64,000 nt of DNA, from positions 62,001 to 126,000 of the forward strand of contig JAPFDX010000016.1 in NCBI GenBank assembly GCA_026168605.1, given 5' to 3'. The notes beneath the pieces were generated by a model. The model did not search any database and was not told where the DNA came from. It worked only from the letters and a program-made list of their open reading frames with translations. Both the position numbers and the translations under genes were made by a program. This stretch comes from Roseburia sp. Lineage in GTDB: Bacteria; Bacillota; Clostridia; Lachnospirales; Lachnospiraceae. Shown here piece by piece: positions 52,396-60,144 of the stretch (positions within the stretch are counted from its first letter, which is position 1; every line of letters starts with the position of its first letter).

Positions 52396-52465
52396 TGAAA
52401 AGATAGTAAATGTTTTCAAAATTTTGCAAGGAAAAAAGTCTGTAAATTAAGGAGGATTTATCAGG

Positions 52466-53146
52466 ATGGAATCATACAAGCAGGAATTTATTGAATTTAT
52501 GGTAGAGAGCGACGTGCTCAAGTTTGGGGAGTTTACCTTAAAAAGCGGCAGAAAGTCACCATTTTTCATGAACGCGGGGGCATATGTGACGGGCAGTCAG
52601 CTCATGCGTCTCGGCGAATACTATGCGAAGGCGATCCATGAGACCTACGGCGATGATTTTGACGTGCTATTTGGACCGGCGTACAAGGGGATCCCAATCA
52701 GTGTTGTGACCGCGGTGGCTTACAGCAAATTATACGGGAAAGAGATCCGCTACTGCTCGGACCGCAAGGAGGAGAAAGATCACGGCGCGGACAAGGGAAG
52801 CTTTCTCGGCAGCAGCTTAAAGGACGGCGACAGAGTCGTTATGATCGAGGACGTGACGACCTCCGGCAAGTCGATGGAGGAGACTGTTCCGAAGGTGAAG
52901 GGAGCGGCAGACGTTCGGATCATAGGTCTGATGGTTTCCTTAAACCGCATGGAAAAAGGTCTCAGCGGCGAGAAGAGCGCGCTTGAGGAGATCCGGGAAA
53001 ATTACGGATTCCCGGCAAATGCCATCGTGACGATGGAGGAGGTGACAGAGCATCTGTACAACCGCCCGTGTCACGGCAGGGTAGTTATTGACGACGGGAT
53101 CAAGGCAGCGATCGACGAATACTACAAGCAGTATGGCTGTAAATAA
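52466..53146 (+). CDS. pyrE: Orotate phosphoribosyltransferase
   Basis: A 226-residue cytoplasmic transferase that makes OMP from orotate and PRPP. The PRPP-binding motif is VVMIEDVTTSGKSMEET; the catalytic Lys/His region is DRKEEKDHG; the N-terminal part ALKFGEFTLKSGRKSPFFMN is typical of the enzyme. ATG with GGAGGA. It starts a new transcript after the toxin-like locus; the vanZ-like gene overlaps its end by 14 bp. Confidence 0.95.
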   Translation: MESYKQEFIEFMVESDVLKFGEFTLKSGRKSPFFMNAGAYVTGSQLMRLGEYYAKAIHETYGDDFDVLFGPAYKGIPISVVTAVAYSKLYGKEIRYCSDRKEEKDHGADKGSFLGSSLKDGDRVVMIEDVTTSGKSMEETVPKVKGAADVRIIGLMVSLNRMEKGLSGEKSALEEIRENYGFPANAIVTMEEVTEHLYNRPCHGRVVIDDGIKAAIDEYYKQYGCK

Positions 53147-53603
53147 GAAAAGGCGCCGCTTGATCGCGGGGATATTATTTGTGCTGTATTTTGCAGTTCT
53201 GTTTTATTTCCTCTTTTTTTCGGAGGAGATGGGGCGTACCTACAGTGAGCGCACCTATCACTATAATCTGGTTCCGTTTAAAGAAATCGGCAGGTTTATC
53301 CGGTATCACAGAACGCTTGGAACGGGAACGGTGCTTTTAAATATCGTGGGAAATGTGGCGGCATTTGTTCCGTTCGGCATATTTTTGCCGGTCTTTTCCG
53401 CGCGCTGCCGGAAAGTCTGGTTCACTGTCTTTTACAGCTTTGAACTAAGCCTTCTGGTGGAGCTGCTCCAACTGGTGACAAAGGTGGGCAGCTTTGATGT
53501 GGACGATCTGATCTTAAATACGATCGGCGGACTGGTGGGATTTTTGATTTATCTATTGGGAAAGAGGATATTGCGAGGTGACGGGTGTGAGAAGACGCCA
53601 TAG
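53133..53603 (+). CDS. VanZ-family membrane protein
   Basis: A 156-residue membrane protein with four hydrophobic helices. The family pattern is present: NLVPFKEIGRFIRYH, then LLNIVGNVAAFVPFGIFLPVF and VELLQLVTKVGSFDVDDLILNTIGGLVGF, the last being the diagnostic VanZ end. Homologs include the teicoplanin-resistance VanZ, but most family members have unknown roles in the cell envelope, so no resistance is implied. ATG 53133 overlaps pyrE; the lack of a clear ribosome site suggests coupled translation. Confidence 0.85.
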   Translation: MAVNKKRRRLIAGILFVLYFAVLFYFLFFSEEMGRTYSERTYHYNLVPFKEIGRFIRYHRTLGTGTVLLNIVGNVAAFVPFGIFLPVFSARCRKVWFTVFYSFELSLLVELLQLVTKVGSFDVDDLILNTIGGLVGFLIYLLGKRILRGDGCEKTP

Positions 53604-53913
53604 AAGAGGCTACAAATTTACAGAAAAGACACAGTCAAAGCGCGGGATGGCGGCGTTGGCGCTCGCAGTGATCTCCATCGGCGTGCTTGTGGCGGTGATC
53701 ATGAACTCATTTTGGAACCAGGGAAAAGGCAGTATGTATCTGGGAAGCGCAGGCGTGGCGGCGATGCTGCTTGGGATCGTCGCATTTGTGACCGCACTTG
53801 GAAGCCTGCGCGAGGAAAATTCCTTTAAACTGTTTCCCTATCTATCGACACTGGTATCCTTTCTTGCAGTCGGCGTGTGGATCGCGCTCTATGTGGTGGG
53901 TGCGGCAGGTTAG
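53587..53913 (+). CDS. Small membrane protein, DUF6142-like
   Basis: About 108 residues. A basic N-terminus (RRRHRRGYKFTEKTQSKRG) is followed by three hydrophobic helices. It looks like the DUF6142 proteins of Lachnospiraceae, which have the same RGYKFTEKT-like start. I use GTG 53587 because GAGGTGA lies at a good distance; GTG 53578 would sit on that site. Overlaps the vanZ-like gene end. Function unknown. Confidence 0.65.
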   Translation: MRRRHRRGYKFTEKTQSKRGMAALALAVISIGVLVAVIMNSFWNQGKGSMYLGSAGVAAMLLGIVAFVTALGSLREENSFKLFPYLSTLVSFLAVGVWIALYVVGAAG

Positions 53914-53948
53914 CGCGCCGGGCGGAAAGGAGTGGAAAAGAGGACGAC

Positions 53949-54536
53949 ATGACGGATTTTGAAAAACAGATGGCTTTTATCATGGAGCTGGACAAGATCA
54001 AAAAGATCGGCAGACAGACATATCTGGCGGATGGAAGCCGCAAGGAAAACGACGCGGAACATTCGTGGCATTTGGCGTTGATGGCGTTTGTGCTGGCGGA
54101 TTACGCGAATGAGAAAGTGGACGTGCTAAAGACGATGAAGATGGTGCTCCTGCACGACGTCATTGAGATTGACGCCGGGGACACCTACGCGTATGACACG
54201 GAGGGGAATAAGGCCAAGCGGGAGCGCGAGTTAAAGGCGGCACACCGCATTTTCGGACTGCTTCCGGACGGGCAGGCGGCAGAGTACCGCAGTCTCTGGG
54301 ATGAATTTGAGGAGATGGAGACGGCGGAGGCGAAATTTGCCAATATGCTGGACAAGGTGCAGCCGCTTTTGTTAAACGACGCCTCGGGCGGCAGGTCATG
54401 GGCGGAGCACGGGGTGAAGAAGTCGCAGGTGATGGCGCGCAACGAGCGCACGCACGAGGGCTCGGAGACTTTGTGGGATTATGCAAAAAGTCTGATTGAA
54501 AAAAATGTGGCAGACGGAAAACTGCTGGATGAATAG
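53949..54536 (+). CDS. HD-domain hydrolase (YfbR/5'-nucleotidase-like)
   Basis: A 195-residue HD-domain phosphohydrolase. Metal ligands are visible: His in DAEHSWHLALMAF, HD in VLLHDVIEIDAGD, and a later Asp in MLDKVQPLLL. The pattern ENDAEHSWHLAL with DTYAYD is typical of the YfbR-like 5'-deoxynucleotidases and of a group with unknown substrates. ATG 53949 is preceded by AAGAGGAC. Its neighbours are pyrE and purE, which fits a role in nucleotide turnover but does not prove it. Confidence 0.85.
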   Translation: MTDFEKQMAFIMELDKIKKIGRQTYLADGSRKENDAEHSWHLALMAFVLADYANEKVDVLKTMKMVLLHDVIEIDAGDTYAYDTEGNKAKRERELKAAHRIFGLLPDGQAAEYRSLWDEFEEMETAEAKFANMLDKVQPLLLNDASGGRSWAEHGVKKSQVMARNERTHEGSETLWDYAKSLIEKNVADGKLLDE

Positions 54537-54553
54537 GAGGAACGGAAAAGCAG

Positions 54554-56611
54554 GTGGGTTACAGTGAAATTTATCGGGAATTAAACAGTCAGGCAGAGGA
54601 GCGCTTTGCACTGATGGAGGAGCGGATCGCGCAGATTCGCGAAAAGGCGGAGACGGAGGAACAGTTTTCCGGATATTTCGAGAAAAATACAGACTTTCTG
54701 CTGACGCTTGCGCAGATTTACCGCAAAAAACAGAGCGGGGAATTGCAGGGGGAGAGTCTGGCAGAGCTGCAGGCACAGAATGTGCGGCTTTACGGAGATA
54801 TTGTTCCGGAGGCATACGGGGAGAGCTTTGCAAACCCGGCATATGCCGTGGAGGCGTTTGGCAGGGAGCTCGGAGAGCCGTTATCTCTGATGGCGGCACA
54901 TCTGCGGGAGAGCATCCGCGAAGTGTTCCGCGGCAATCTGCTGCGGCTTACGATCGCAATGGAACTCTTTGTGGAGGTCTACAATGCGTTTGAGAGCTGG
55001 GCGCGCGAAGCGGTGGAGACCGGAGAGCGCACAAAGGAGCTTTCACAGATCATCTACTGGTATTTTCATGATTACAGTGAGATTTTCCTGGAGGAGAGCA
55101 TCCGCAGGCTGATCAACCCGGCGGAGGATTTTGAGACGGAGCTTGTCCTCGGGGCGGATCTTGCGGATCTCCGCTATCTGTACGGATACGGCGCTTATAT
55201 CGGGGAGAATGAGCTGCGCATGGCAGAGTTTTTAAACCGTCTGCCCAAGGAGCAGATCCAGGCGATGGCGGATACCTATACCGAGGGCTACCGCATCGGA
55301 TTTGAGGTGACGGGCAAGGATCTTGCAAAGAAAAAGGTCGTTCAGGTGCGTTATCCGATCGGATTTGAGCGGATTGTGCGCGCAGCCATCCACAATTTTG
55401 AAAAGATGGGCTTAAAGCCTACGATGCTTGCGACCGGAACGGCGGCGAACCGCCAGTTTGACTATGACCATAGGGAAGACCGTGCATACTACATGGACAA
55501 GGCATATGTGGAGCGGTGCTTAGAGGTCAGAAAGACATATTTTGAGGAAGAAAAGCAGCTTGCGGCAGGAATGGCAGGTCCAGCGGTGATCGAGGTGTTC
55601 GGCGAAGAGCCGTTTTCACCGGAGACGAAGAAGGAGGCGCTGCACTACGACAAGAAACAGCAGCAGCTCTGCGTCTACGAGATGGGGCAGGCGGGACAGA
55701 TTACCAACAGGTATATCAGGGGCGAGGAGAGAAGCTTTACGATCATCGCCTACCCCGTGCCGTCGATCGGAGCGCAGTTCGAGGAGATTTTTGCGGAGAC
55801 GGTGAAGATCAACACGCTGGACTATATGCTTTACCGTAAGATGCAGCAGAAGATCATCGATGTTCTGGATCGGGCGGATAAAGTACACATCACCGGACGG
55901 GGCGCGAACAAGACGGATCTATATGTGAATATCTGGAAACTGCAGAACCCAGAGAGGGAGACGGCATTTGAAAACTGTGTGGCGGACGTCAATATTCCGG
56001 TCGGCGAGGTGTTCACCTCCCCGGTACTTGAGGGGACGAACGGCAAGCTGTTTGTCAGCCAGGTGTACCTGAATGAGTTAAAATATGAGAATTTGGAAAT
56101 TGATTTTGCGGACGGTATGATCTCCTCCTACACCTGCACGAATTTTGCGGAGGAGGAAGAAAACAAAAAATACATCCGTGACAATGTCCTAAAGCATCAT
56201 GAGACGCTGCCGATGGGCGAATTTGCGATCGGCACAAACACGACGGCGTACCGCATGGCGAGAGATTTTGACATTGCGGACAAGCTTCCGATCCTGATTG
56301 CAGAAAAGACGGGACCGCATTTTGCAGTGGGCGACACCTGCTACAGCCACGAGGAGGACAATGTTTCCTACAATCCGGATGGCAAGGAGATCGTGGCGCG
56401 TGAAAATGCAGTGTCTGCACTGCGAAGCGCGAAGGATCCTGCCGAGGCGCAGAAGGCGTATCTGAACTGTCATACCGACATTACGATCCCGTATGATGAG
56501 CTTGACAGGATTACGGCAATCTGCAAAGACGGAACAGAGATTGACATCATTGCAGGCGGCAAATTTGTGCTGGAGGGCACGGAACCGTTGAACGAGCCGC
56601 TGGAGCGGTAA
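54554..56611 (+). CDS. M29-family metallo-aminopeptidase with long N-terminal extension
   Basis: A 685-residue cytoplasmic metallo-aminopeptidase. The catalytic half (about 260-680) has the M29 pattern: NIPVGEVFTSPVLEG with a metal-ligand Glu, MGEFAIGTNT with a second Glu, EKTGPHFAVGDTCYS with His, and NCHTDITIPYDEL with the last His and Asp. Typical M29 enzymes have about 410 residues, so the N-terminal 250 residues are an extra helical domain. It starts with GTG at 54554, after GGAGG at 12 bases. It removes N-terminal amino acids from peptides; specificity cannot be told. Confidence 0.85.
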   Translation: MGYSEIYRELNSQAEERFALMEERIAQIREKAETEEQFSGYFEKNTDFLLTLAQIYRKKQSGELQGESLAELQAQNVRLYGDIVPEAYGESFANPAYAVEAFGRELGEPLSLMAAHLRESIREVFRGNLLRLTIAMELFVEVYNAFESWAREAVETGERTKELSQIIYWYFHDYSEIFLEESIRRLINPAEDFETELVLGADLADLRYLYGYGAYIGENELRMAEFLNRLPKEQIQAMADTYTEGYRIGFEVTGKDLAKKKVVQVRYPIGFERIVRAAIHNFEKMGLKPTMLATGTAANRQFDYDHREDRAYYMDKAYVERCLEVRKTYFEEEKQLAAGMAGPAVIEVFGEEPFSPETKKEALHYDKKQQQLCVYEMGQAGQITNRYIRGEERSFTIIAYPVPSIGAQFEEIFAETVKINTLDYMLYRKMQQKIIDVLDRADKVHITGRGANKTDLYVNIWKLQNPERETAFENCVADVNIPVGEVFTSPVLEGTNGKLFVSQVYLNELKYENLEIDFADGMISSYTCTNFAEEEENKKYIRDNVLKHHETLPMGEFAIGTNTTAYRMARDFDIADKLPILIAEKTGPHFAVGDTCYSHEEDNVSYNPDGKEIVARENAVSALRSAKDPAEAQKAYLNCHTDITIPYDELDRITAICKDGTEIDIIAGGKFVLEGTEPLNEPLER

Positions 56612-56651
56612 ACTTACAAAAAATGGAACAGATGAGAAAAGGAGCATGATT

Positions 56652-57152
56652 ATGGCAAAAGTTGGTATTGTGATGGGAAGCGATTCGGATATGCCGGTAA
56701 TGGCAAAGGCAGCGGACATTTTGGAAAAGCTTGGGATCAGCTATGAGATGAAGATTATTTCCGCACACCGTGAGCCGGATGTGTTTTTTGAGTATGCAAA
56801 GAGCGCCGAGGAGCGTGGCTTTAAGGTGATCATCGCGGGCGCCGGCATGGCGGCGCATCTGCCGGGAATGTGCGCGGCGATCTTCCCGATGCCGGTCATC
56901 GGAATCCCGATGCACACGACGTCGCTCGGCGGACGCGATTCCTTGTACTCGATCGTACAGATGCCGTCCGGGATTCCGGTGGCGACCGTAGCCATCAATG
57001 GCGGTGCAAATGCAGGATTACTTGCAGCGAAAATTCTTGCGACATCAGACGATGCAATTTTGCGAAAATTAAAAGAATATTCTGAAGAATTAAAGGGGCA
57101 GGTTGTGGCAAAGGACGCCAGACTGCAGGAAGTGGGATATCAGAATTACTAA
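56652..57152 (+). CDS. purE: N5-carboxyaminoimidazole ribonucleotide mutase
   Basis: A 166-residue class I PurE that converts N5-CAIR to CAIR in purine synthesis, working with PurK. Substrate-binding motifs: GIVMGSDSDMPVM at the N-terminus, SAHREPDVFFEYA, and GAGMAAHLPGM. ATG 56652 is chosen since GGAG lies 7 bases upstream; ATG 56646 is only 1 base away. It ends the pyrE transcript and lies 4.9 kb from purM, N and D, with a BlaI/BlaR1 group in between. No purK is visible in the window. Confidence 0.95.
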   Translation: MAKVGIVMGSDSDMPVMAKAADILEKLGISYEMKIISAHREPDVFFEYAKSAEERGFKVIIAGAGMAAHLPGMCAAIFPMPVIGIPMHTTSLGGRDSLYSIVQMPSGIPVATVAINGGANAGLLAAKILATSDDAILRKLKEYSEELKGQVVAKDARLQEVGYQNY

Positions 57153-57199
57153 AAGAGATAGATCAGAGATATTTTTTCTGTAGGCGGAGCAGACGAGAA

Positions 57200-57238
57200 G
57201 GTGGTTGTTGTAATTTTTGCAGCAACCACCTCTTTCTT
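57200..57238 (+). terminator. Rho-independent terminator after purE
   Basis: GGTGGTTGTTG and CAGCAACCACC form an 11-bp stem with one wobble, followed by TCTTTCTTT. Confidence 0.8.
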
Positions 57239-57311
57239 TAAGAATATGCTATATGATAATTTTTATACATTTTTCCATGAAATATTTTTGAAAATATGAT
57301 TTACGTTTTTA

Positions 57312-57373
57312 TTGACAGCGCGGTCTATCGATAGTAGACTCAAATGAAAAGGGAGGTCTATTTTTTATAGACC
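57312..57373 (+). promoter_or_regulatory. BlaI-type promoter with two operator palindromes
   Basis: TTGACA and TAGACT at 17-bp spacing. The first palindrome, GTCTATCGATAGTAGAC (57323-57339), covers the spacer and the -10. The second, GGTCTAT-TTTTT-ATAGACC (57355-57373), lies just downstream and shares the GTCTA half-site. Two dyads at a promoter are typical of BlaI/MecI autoregulation. Confidence 0.8.
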
Positions 57374-57419
57374 CATATCGTTGCACAAAAGCAAGACTGA
57401 CAGAGGAGGGGGAGAGAGG

Positions 57420-57788
57420 ATGGCAGAATACCGTCTTGCGGAGACAGAAGCCAGATTTGCAGATATTATCTGGGAGCGGGAGCCGGTCGGCTCGACGGAG
57501 CTGGTAAAAATATGCGGGGAGAGGCTGGGATGGAAGAAATCGACGACTTACACGGTGTTGAAAAAGCTGTGTGAGCGCGGGATTTTTCAGAATGAGCGCG
57601 CGGTGGTGACTTCAAAGCTTTCGAGGGAGGAGTTTTACGGGGGCAAGAGCAGGCAGTTTGTGGAGGAGACGTTTGGCGGTTCGCTTCCGCGTTTTCTGAC
57701 AGCATTTATCGGGAAAAGGAAGCTGACGGAAGACCAGATCGAGGAGATGAAGGCGCTGATCGAGAGCTATCGGGAGGAAAACGGATGA
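57420..57788 (+). CDS. BlaI/MecI-family transcriptional repressor
   Basis: A 122-residue repressor. The N-terminal winged helix (about 5-70; AETEARFADIIWEREPVGSTELVKIC and KKSTTYTVLKKLCERG) binds DNA, and the C-terminal helices (about 75-120) dimerise. In the family the linked membrane protease cuts or inactivates the repressor. ATG 57420 is preceded by GGAGGGGGAGAGAGG. The gene directly overlaps the M56 protease gene by 4 bp and lies below two matching operator palindromes. Confidence 0.92.
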   Translation: MAEYRLAETEARFADIIWEREPVGSTELVKICGERLGWKKSTTYTVLKKLCERGIFQNERAVVTSKLSREEFYGGKSRQFVEETFGGSLPRFLTAFIGKRKLTEDQIEEMKALIESYREENG

Positions 57789-60124
57789 TAAAGGCGTGGG
57801 AGCAGGTGTTTTTACAAGTGTTGAATATGAGTATCACCGCCGGGTACTGCGTTCTTGTGGTGATGCTGTTGCGGGTGTTTTTGCGGAGAGCGCCAAAGAT
57901 CTATTCCTATGTGTTATGGGCGGTGGTCTGGTTCCGGCTGGTGTGCCCGGTATCCATAGAGAGTGTGCTAAGTCTTGTGAGAGTTCCGGCGCAGGTGATC
58001 CCAATGGACATCGGCGTGCAGGAAGTGCCGGAGATTTCCAGCGGATCGGCGCGTGTGGACGCCGTCATAAACAGTGGCATCCGGCAGGTGCTGCCGGATG
58101 CGGCAGTGGGAGACAGTGTAAATCCCATGCAGGTGGTCCTGGCAGTGGCAGGCGTGATCTGGATTCTGGTGGCGGTATTTTTAATCGCATACAATGGATA
58201 CGCGCTTTTGCGGCTGAAACGGCAGCTCGCGGAGGCAAGGCAGGTGGAAGCCAATATTTATGAGGCGGAAAATTTGCAGACGCCTTTCGTTCTGGGGTTT
58301 TTTGTCCCGCGCATTTATCTGCCGTCGGATCTGTGCGGAGCGGAGAGGGAATATGTGCTCCTCCATGAAAAAACGCACATCAAAAGACGTGACTATCTGG
58401 TAAAACAGCTTGCGTTTGCGGTGACCTGCCTGTACTGGTTTCATCCGCTGATATGGCTCGCTTTTTTCCGGATGTGCAGAGATATGGAAATGTCCTGCGA
58501 TGAGAGCGTGATACGAAAGCTGGGCGGCGCGGTCAAAAAAGATTATTCGGCGTCGCTGCTTGCACTGGCATCCGGCAGGCAGATCGTTGGCGGCAGCCCG
58601 CTGGCGTTTGGGGAGAGCGGTATCAGACAGCGGATCAAAAACATCCTCCGGTATCGGCGCCCCACGTTCCTGGCAAGTCTGTTTTTTGTGACCGTGCTTG
58701 CGCTGGTTCTGGCAGGTCTGACCTTCAGTCCAAAGACGGTGGAGGAAGACAGCCTGACGGATACAGAGACGGTGGATGCGGGCAGCTTTGCGGATGCCGT
58801 CGCGTATCAGGGGTATCTGGATGAAAGTGCTGCCTGGGATAATGCCTGGAGTGACTGCGATTTTGACGGGGACGGGGCGCGGGATCGTGTGTACCGGGGT
58901 GTTACCGAGGACACGGTCTCGTACCGGATTGATTTTGGCGCAGGCGGCACGCTGGAAATCGGGGAGTTTGAGGATCCTTTTATCGGTCTGAAGCTGGCGT
59001 CTGCCGACGTCACGGGGGACGGGACGAATGAAATCCTGTTTGTGGGATCGCATGGGGCGAGCACGGATCCCTTTGCGATGAGCGAGATCGCTCTGTTTGA
59101 AAAGGTGGACGACCGCTATGTCAGGGCGCTTCTGCCTTGTCCCGAGTCCATCGCACAATCGGGGAATACCGGTGGATATGAGGTGGGATTTGACATTTAT
59201 GCGAAGAGAGAAAGTGGTCAGACATTCCACCTTACGAGCGGGGAGATCGGGCTGGATGCCGTCATCACACTGGAGGAGGAAGTGGACGAATTTTATCTGG
59301 ACGGCTTTCGGGACGGTGGCACAGTGCTTTGGGGAAGTCTGGCGTATGACGCAGATTTTATACAATATCAGGGGAAGGAATGTCTGATGCTCTATCAGAA
59401 TCTGGGGGACAAATGGGTGGATGAATCCGTCGGTATTGTGCTGGAAATGCGGATGTCGGAGGATTCACGCGCACCCCATAAAGCGGTGGCGGTTGCTGCG
59501 GGGGTATTGTCGGAAAGCGGAGAGTTGGAAAGCGGGGAACCGGAGACCGGAAGCCTGGAGAGCAGGCTATTCCTGCACGTACCGGATTACATGGCAGATT
59601 CGGAATACATCGATACAAAGATGCTGCCGGAGGAGACGGCGGAGGCGCTCGCCCAGAGAGCGCTCACAGAGCTCTATGAACTGACCGGAACAAGGGTAGA
59701 GGAATGTTTCTACTATTACGATGACATGGGTGGATTTTCGTTTGCCATGACAAAAGAGGATATGGATGCGGGCAGGATTTTTTACAGCAGAACCTTCGGC
59801 GAGGAGCATCCGGCGTTTGTGTCGATACCGTCCATGTTTGTATCGAATGCAAGACGTGTCTGGTATTCGCCCGTGTACCAGTATGATCTCCCCGCAGATT
59901 TCGCGGATTATGAGGGCAGCCGGAGGGCAGAGTGGTTTTTAAAACAGAGCGCTCTCTATAACGGGCAGGAGGTTGCAGAGTGTGTGCAGCCTTATTCCGC
60001 CATGCCGGAGACCTGGCAGATCATTATGGAGGATGGCACTGCCTATGAGGTTTCGCTGGACAATGAAATTGACAGCGTACATGACGTGACGGGTCCATAT
60101 CCGGACAGGTATATCAGCCATTAG
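57785..60124 (+). CDS. BlaR1-like M56 membrane metalloprotease with unusual sensor domain
   Basis: A 779-residue membrane protease. The N-terminal part has membrane helices near 10-30, 36-55, 115-137 and 300-322. The zinc motif is H194EKTH in LLHEKTHIKRRDY with the third ligand Glu in DMEMSCDESV. BlaR1 sensors of the beta-lactam type have a penicillin-binding C-terminal domain with an SxxK motif; none is visible here. Instead the 450-residue extracellular part has a DFDGDGARDRVY calcium-loop-like stretch and ADVTGDGTNEILF, as in FG-GAP/VCBS repeats. It is therefore a sensor of another signal. ATGA overlap with the repressor gene. Confidence 0.87.
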   Translation: MIKAWEQVFLQVLNMSITAGYCVLVVMLLRVFLRRAPKIYSYVLWAVVWFRLVCPVSIESVLSLVRVPAQVIPMDIGVQEVPEISSGSARVDAVINSGIRQVLPDAAVGDSVNPMQVVLAVAGVIWILVAVFLIAYNGYALLRLKRQLAEARQVEANIYEAENLQTPFVLGFFVPRIYLPSDLCGAEREYVLLHEKTHIKRRDYLVKQLAFAVTCLYWFHPLIWLAFFRMCRDMEMSCDESVIRKLGGAVKKDYSASLLALASGRQIVGGSPLAFGESGIRQRIKNILRYRRPTFLASLFFVTVLALVLAGLTFSPKTVEEDSLTDTETVDAGSFADAVAYQGYLDESAAWDNAWSDCDFDGDGARDRVYRGVTEDTVSYRIDFGAGGTLEIGEFEDPFIGLKLASADVTGDGTNEILFVGSHGASTDPFAMSEIALFEKVDDRYVRALLPCPESIAQSGNTGGYEVGFDIYAKRESGQTFHLTSGEIGLDAVITLEEEVDEFYLDGFRDGGTVLWGSLAYDADFIQYQGKECLMLYQNLGDKWVDESVGIVLEMRMSEDSRAPHKAVAVAAGVLSESGELESGEPETGSLESRLFLHVPDYMADSEYIDTKMLPEETAEALAQRALTELYELTGTRVEECFYYYDDMGGFSFAMTKEDMDAGRIFYSRTFGEEHPAFVSIPSMFVSNARRVWYSPVYQYDLPADFADYEGSRRAEWFLKQSALYNGQEVAECVQPYSAMPETWQIIMEDGTAYEVSLDNEIDSVHDVTGPYPDRYISH

Positions 60125-60144
60125 AGGAAGCGGAGGAAAACAGG

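Noticed and set aside
53133-53603. VanZ-like gene as glycopeptide resistance
   Set aside because: No van cluster genes are present; most VanZ-fold proteins are of unknown function.
57785-60124. BlaR1-like gene as beta-lactam resistance sensor
   Set aside because: The C-terminal domain lacks penicillin-binding motifs and no beta-lactamase or PBP gene is in the cluster.
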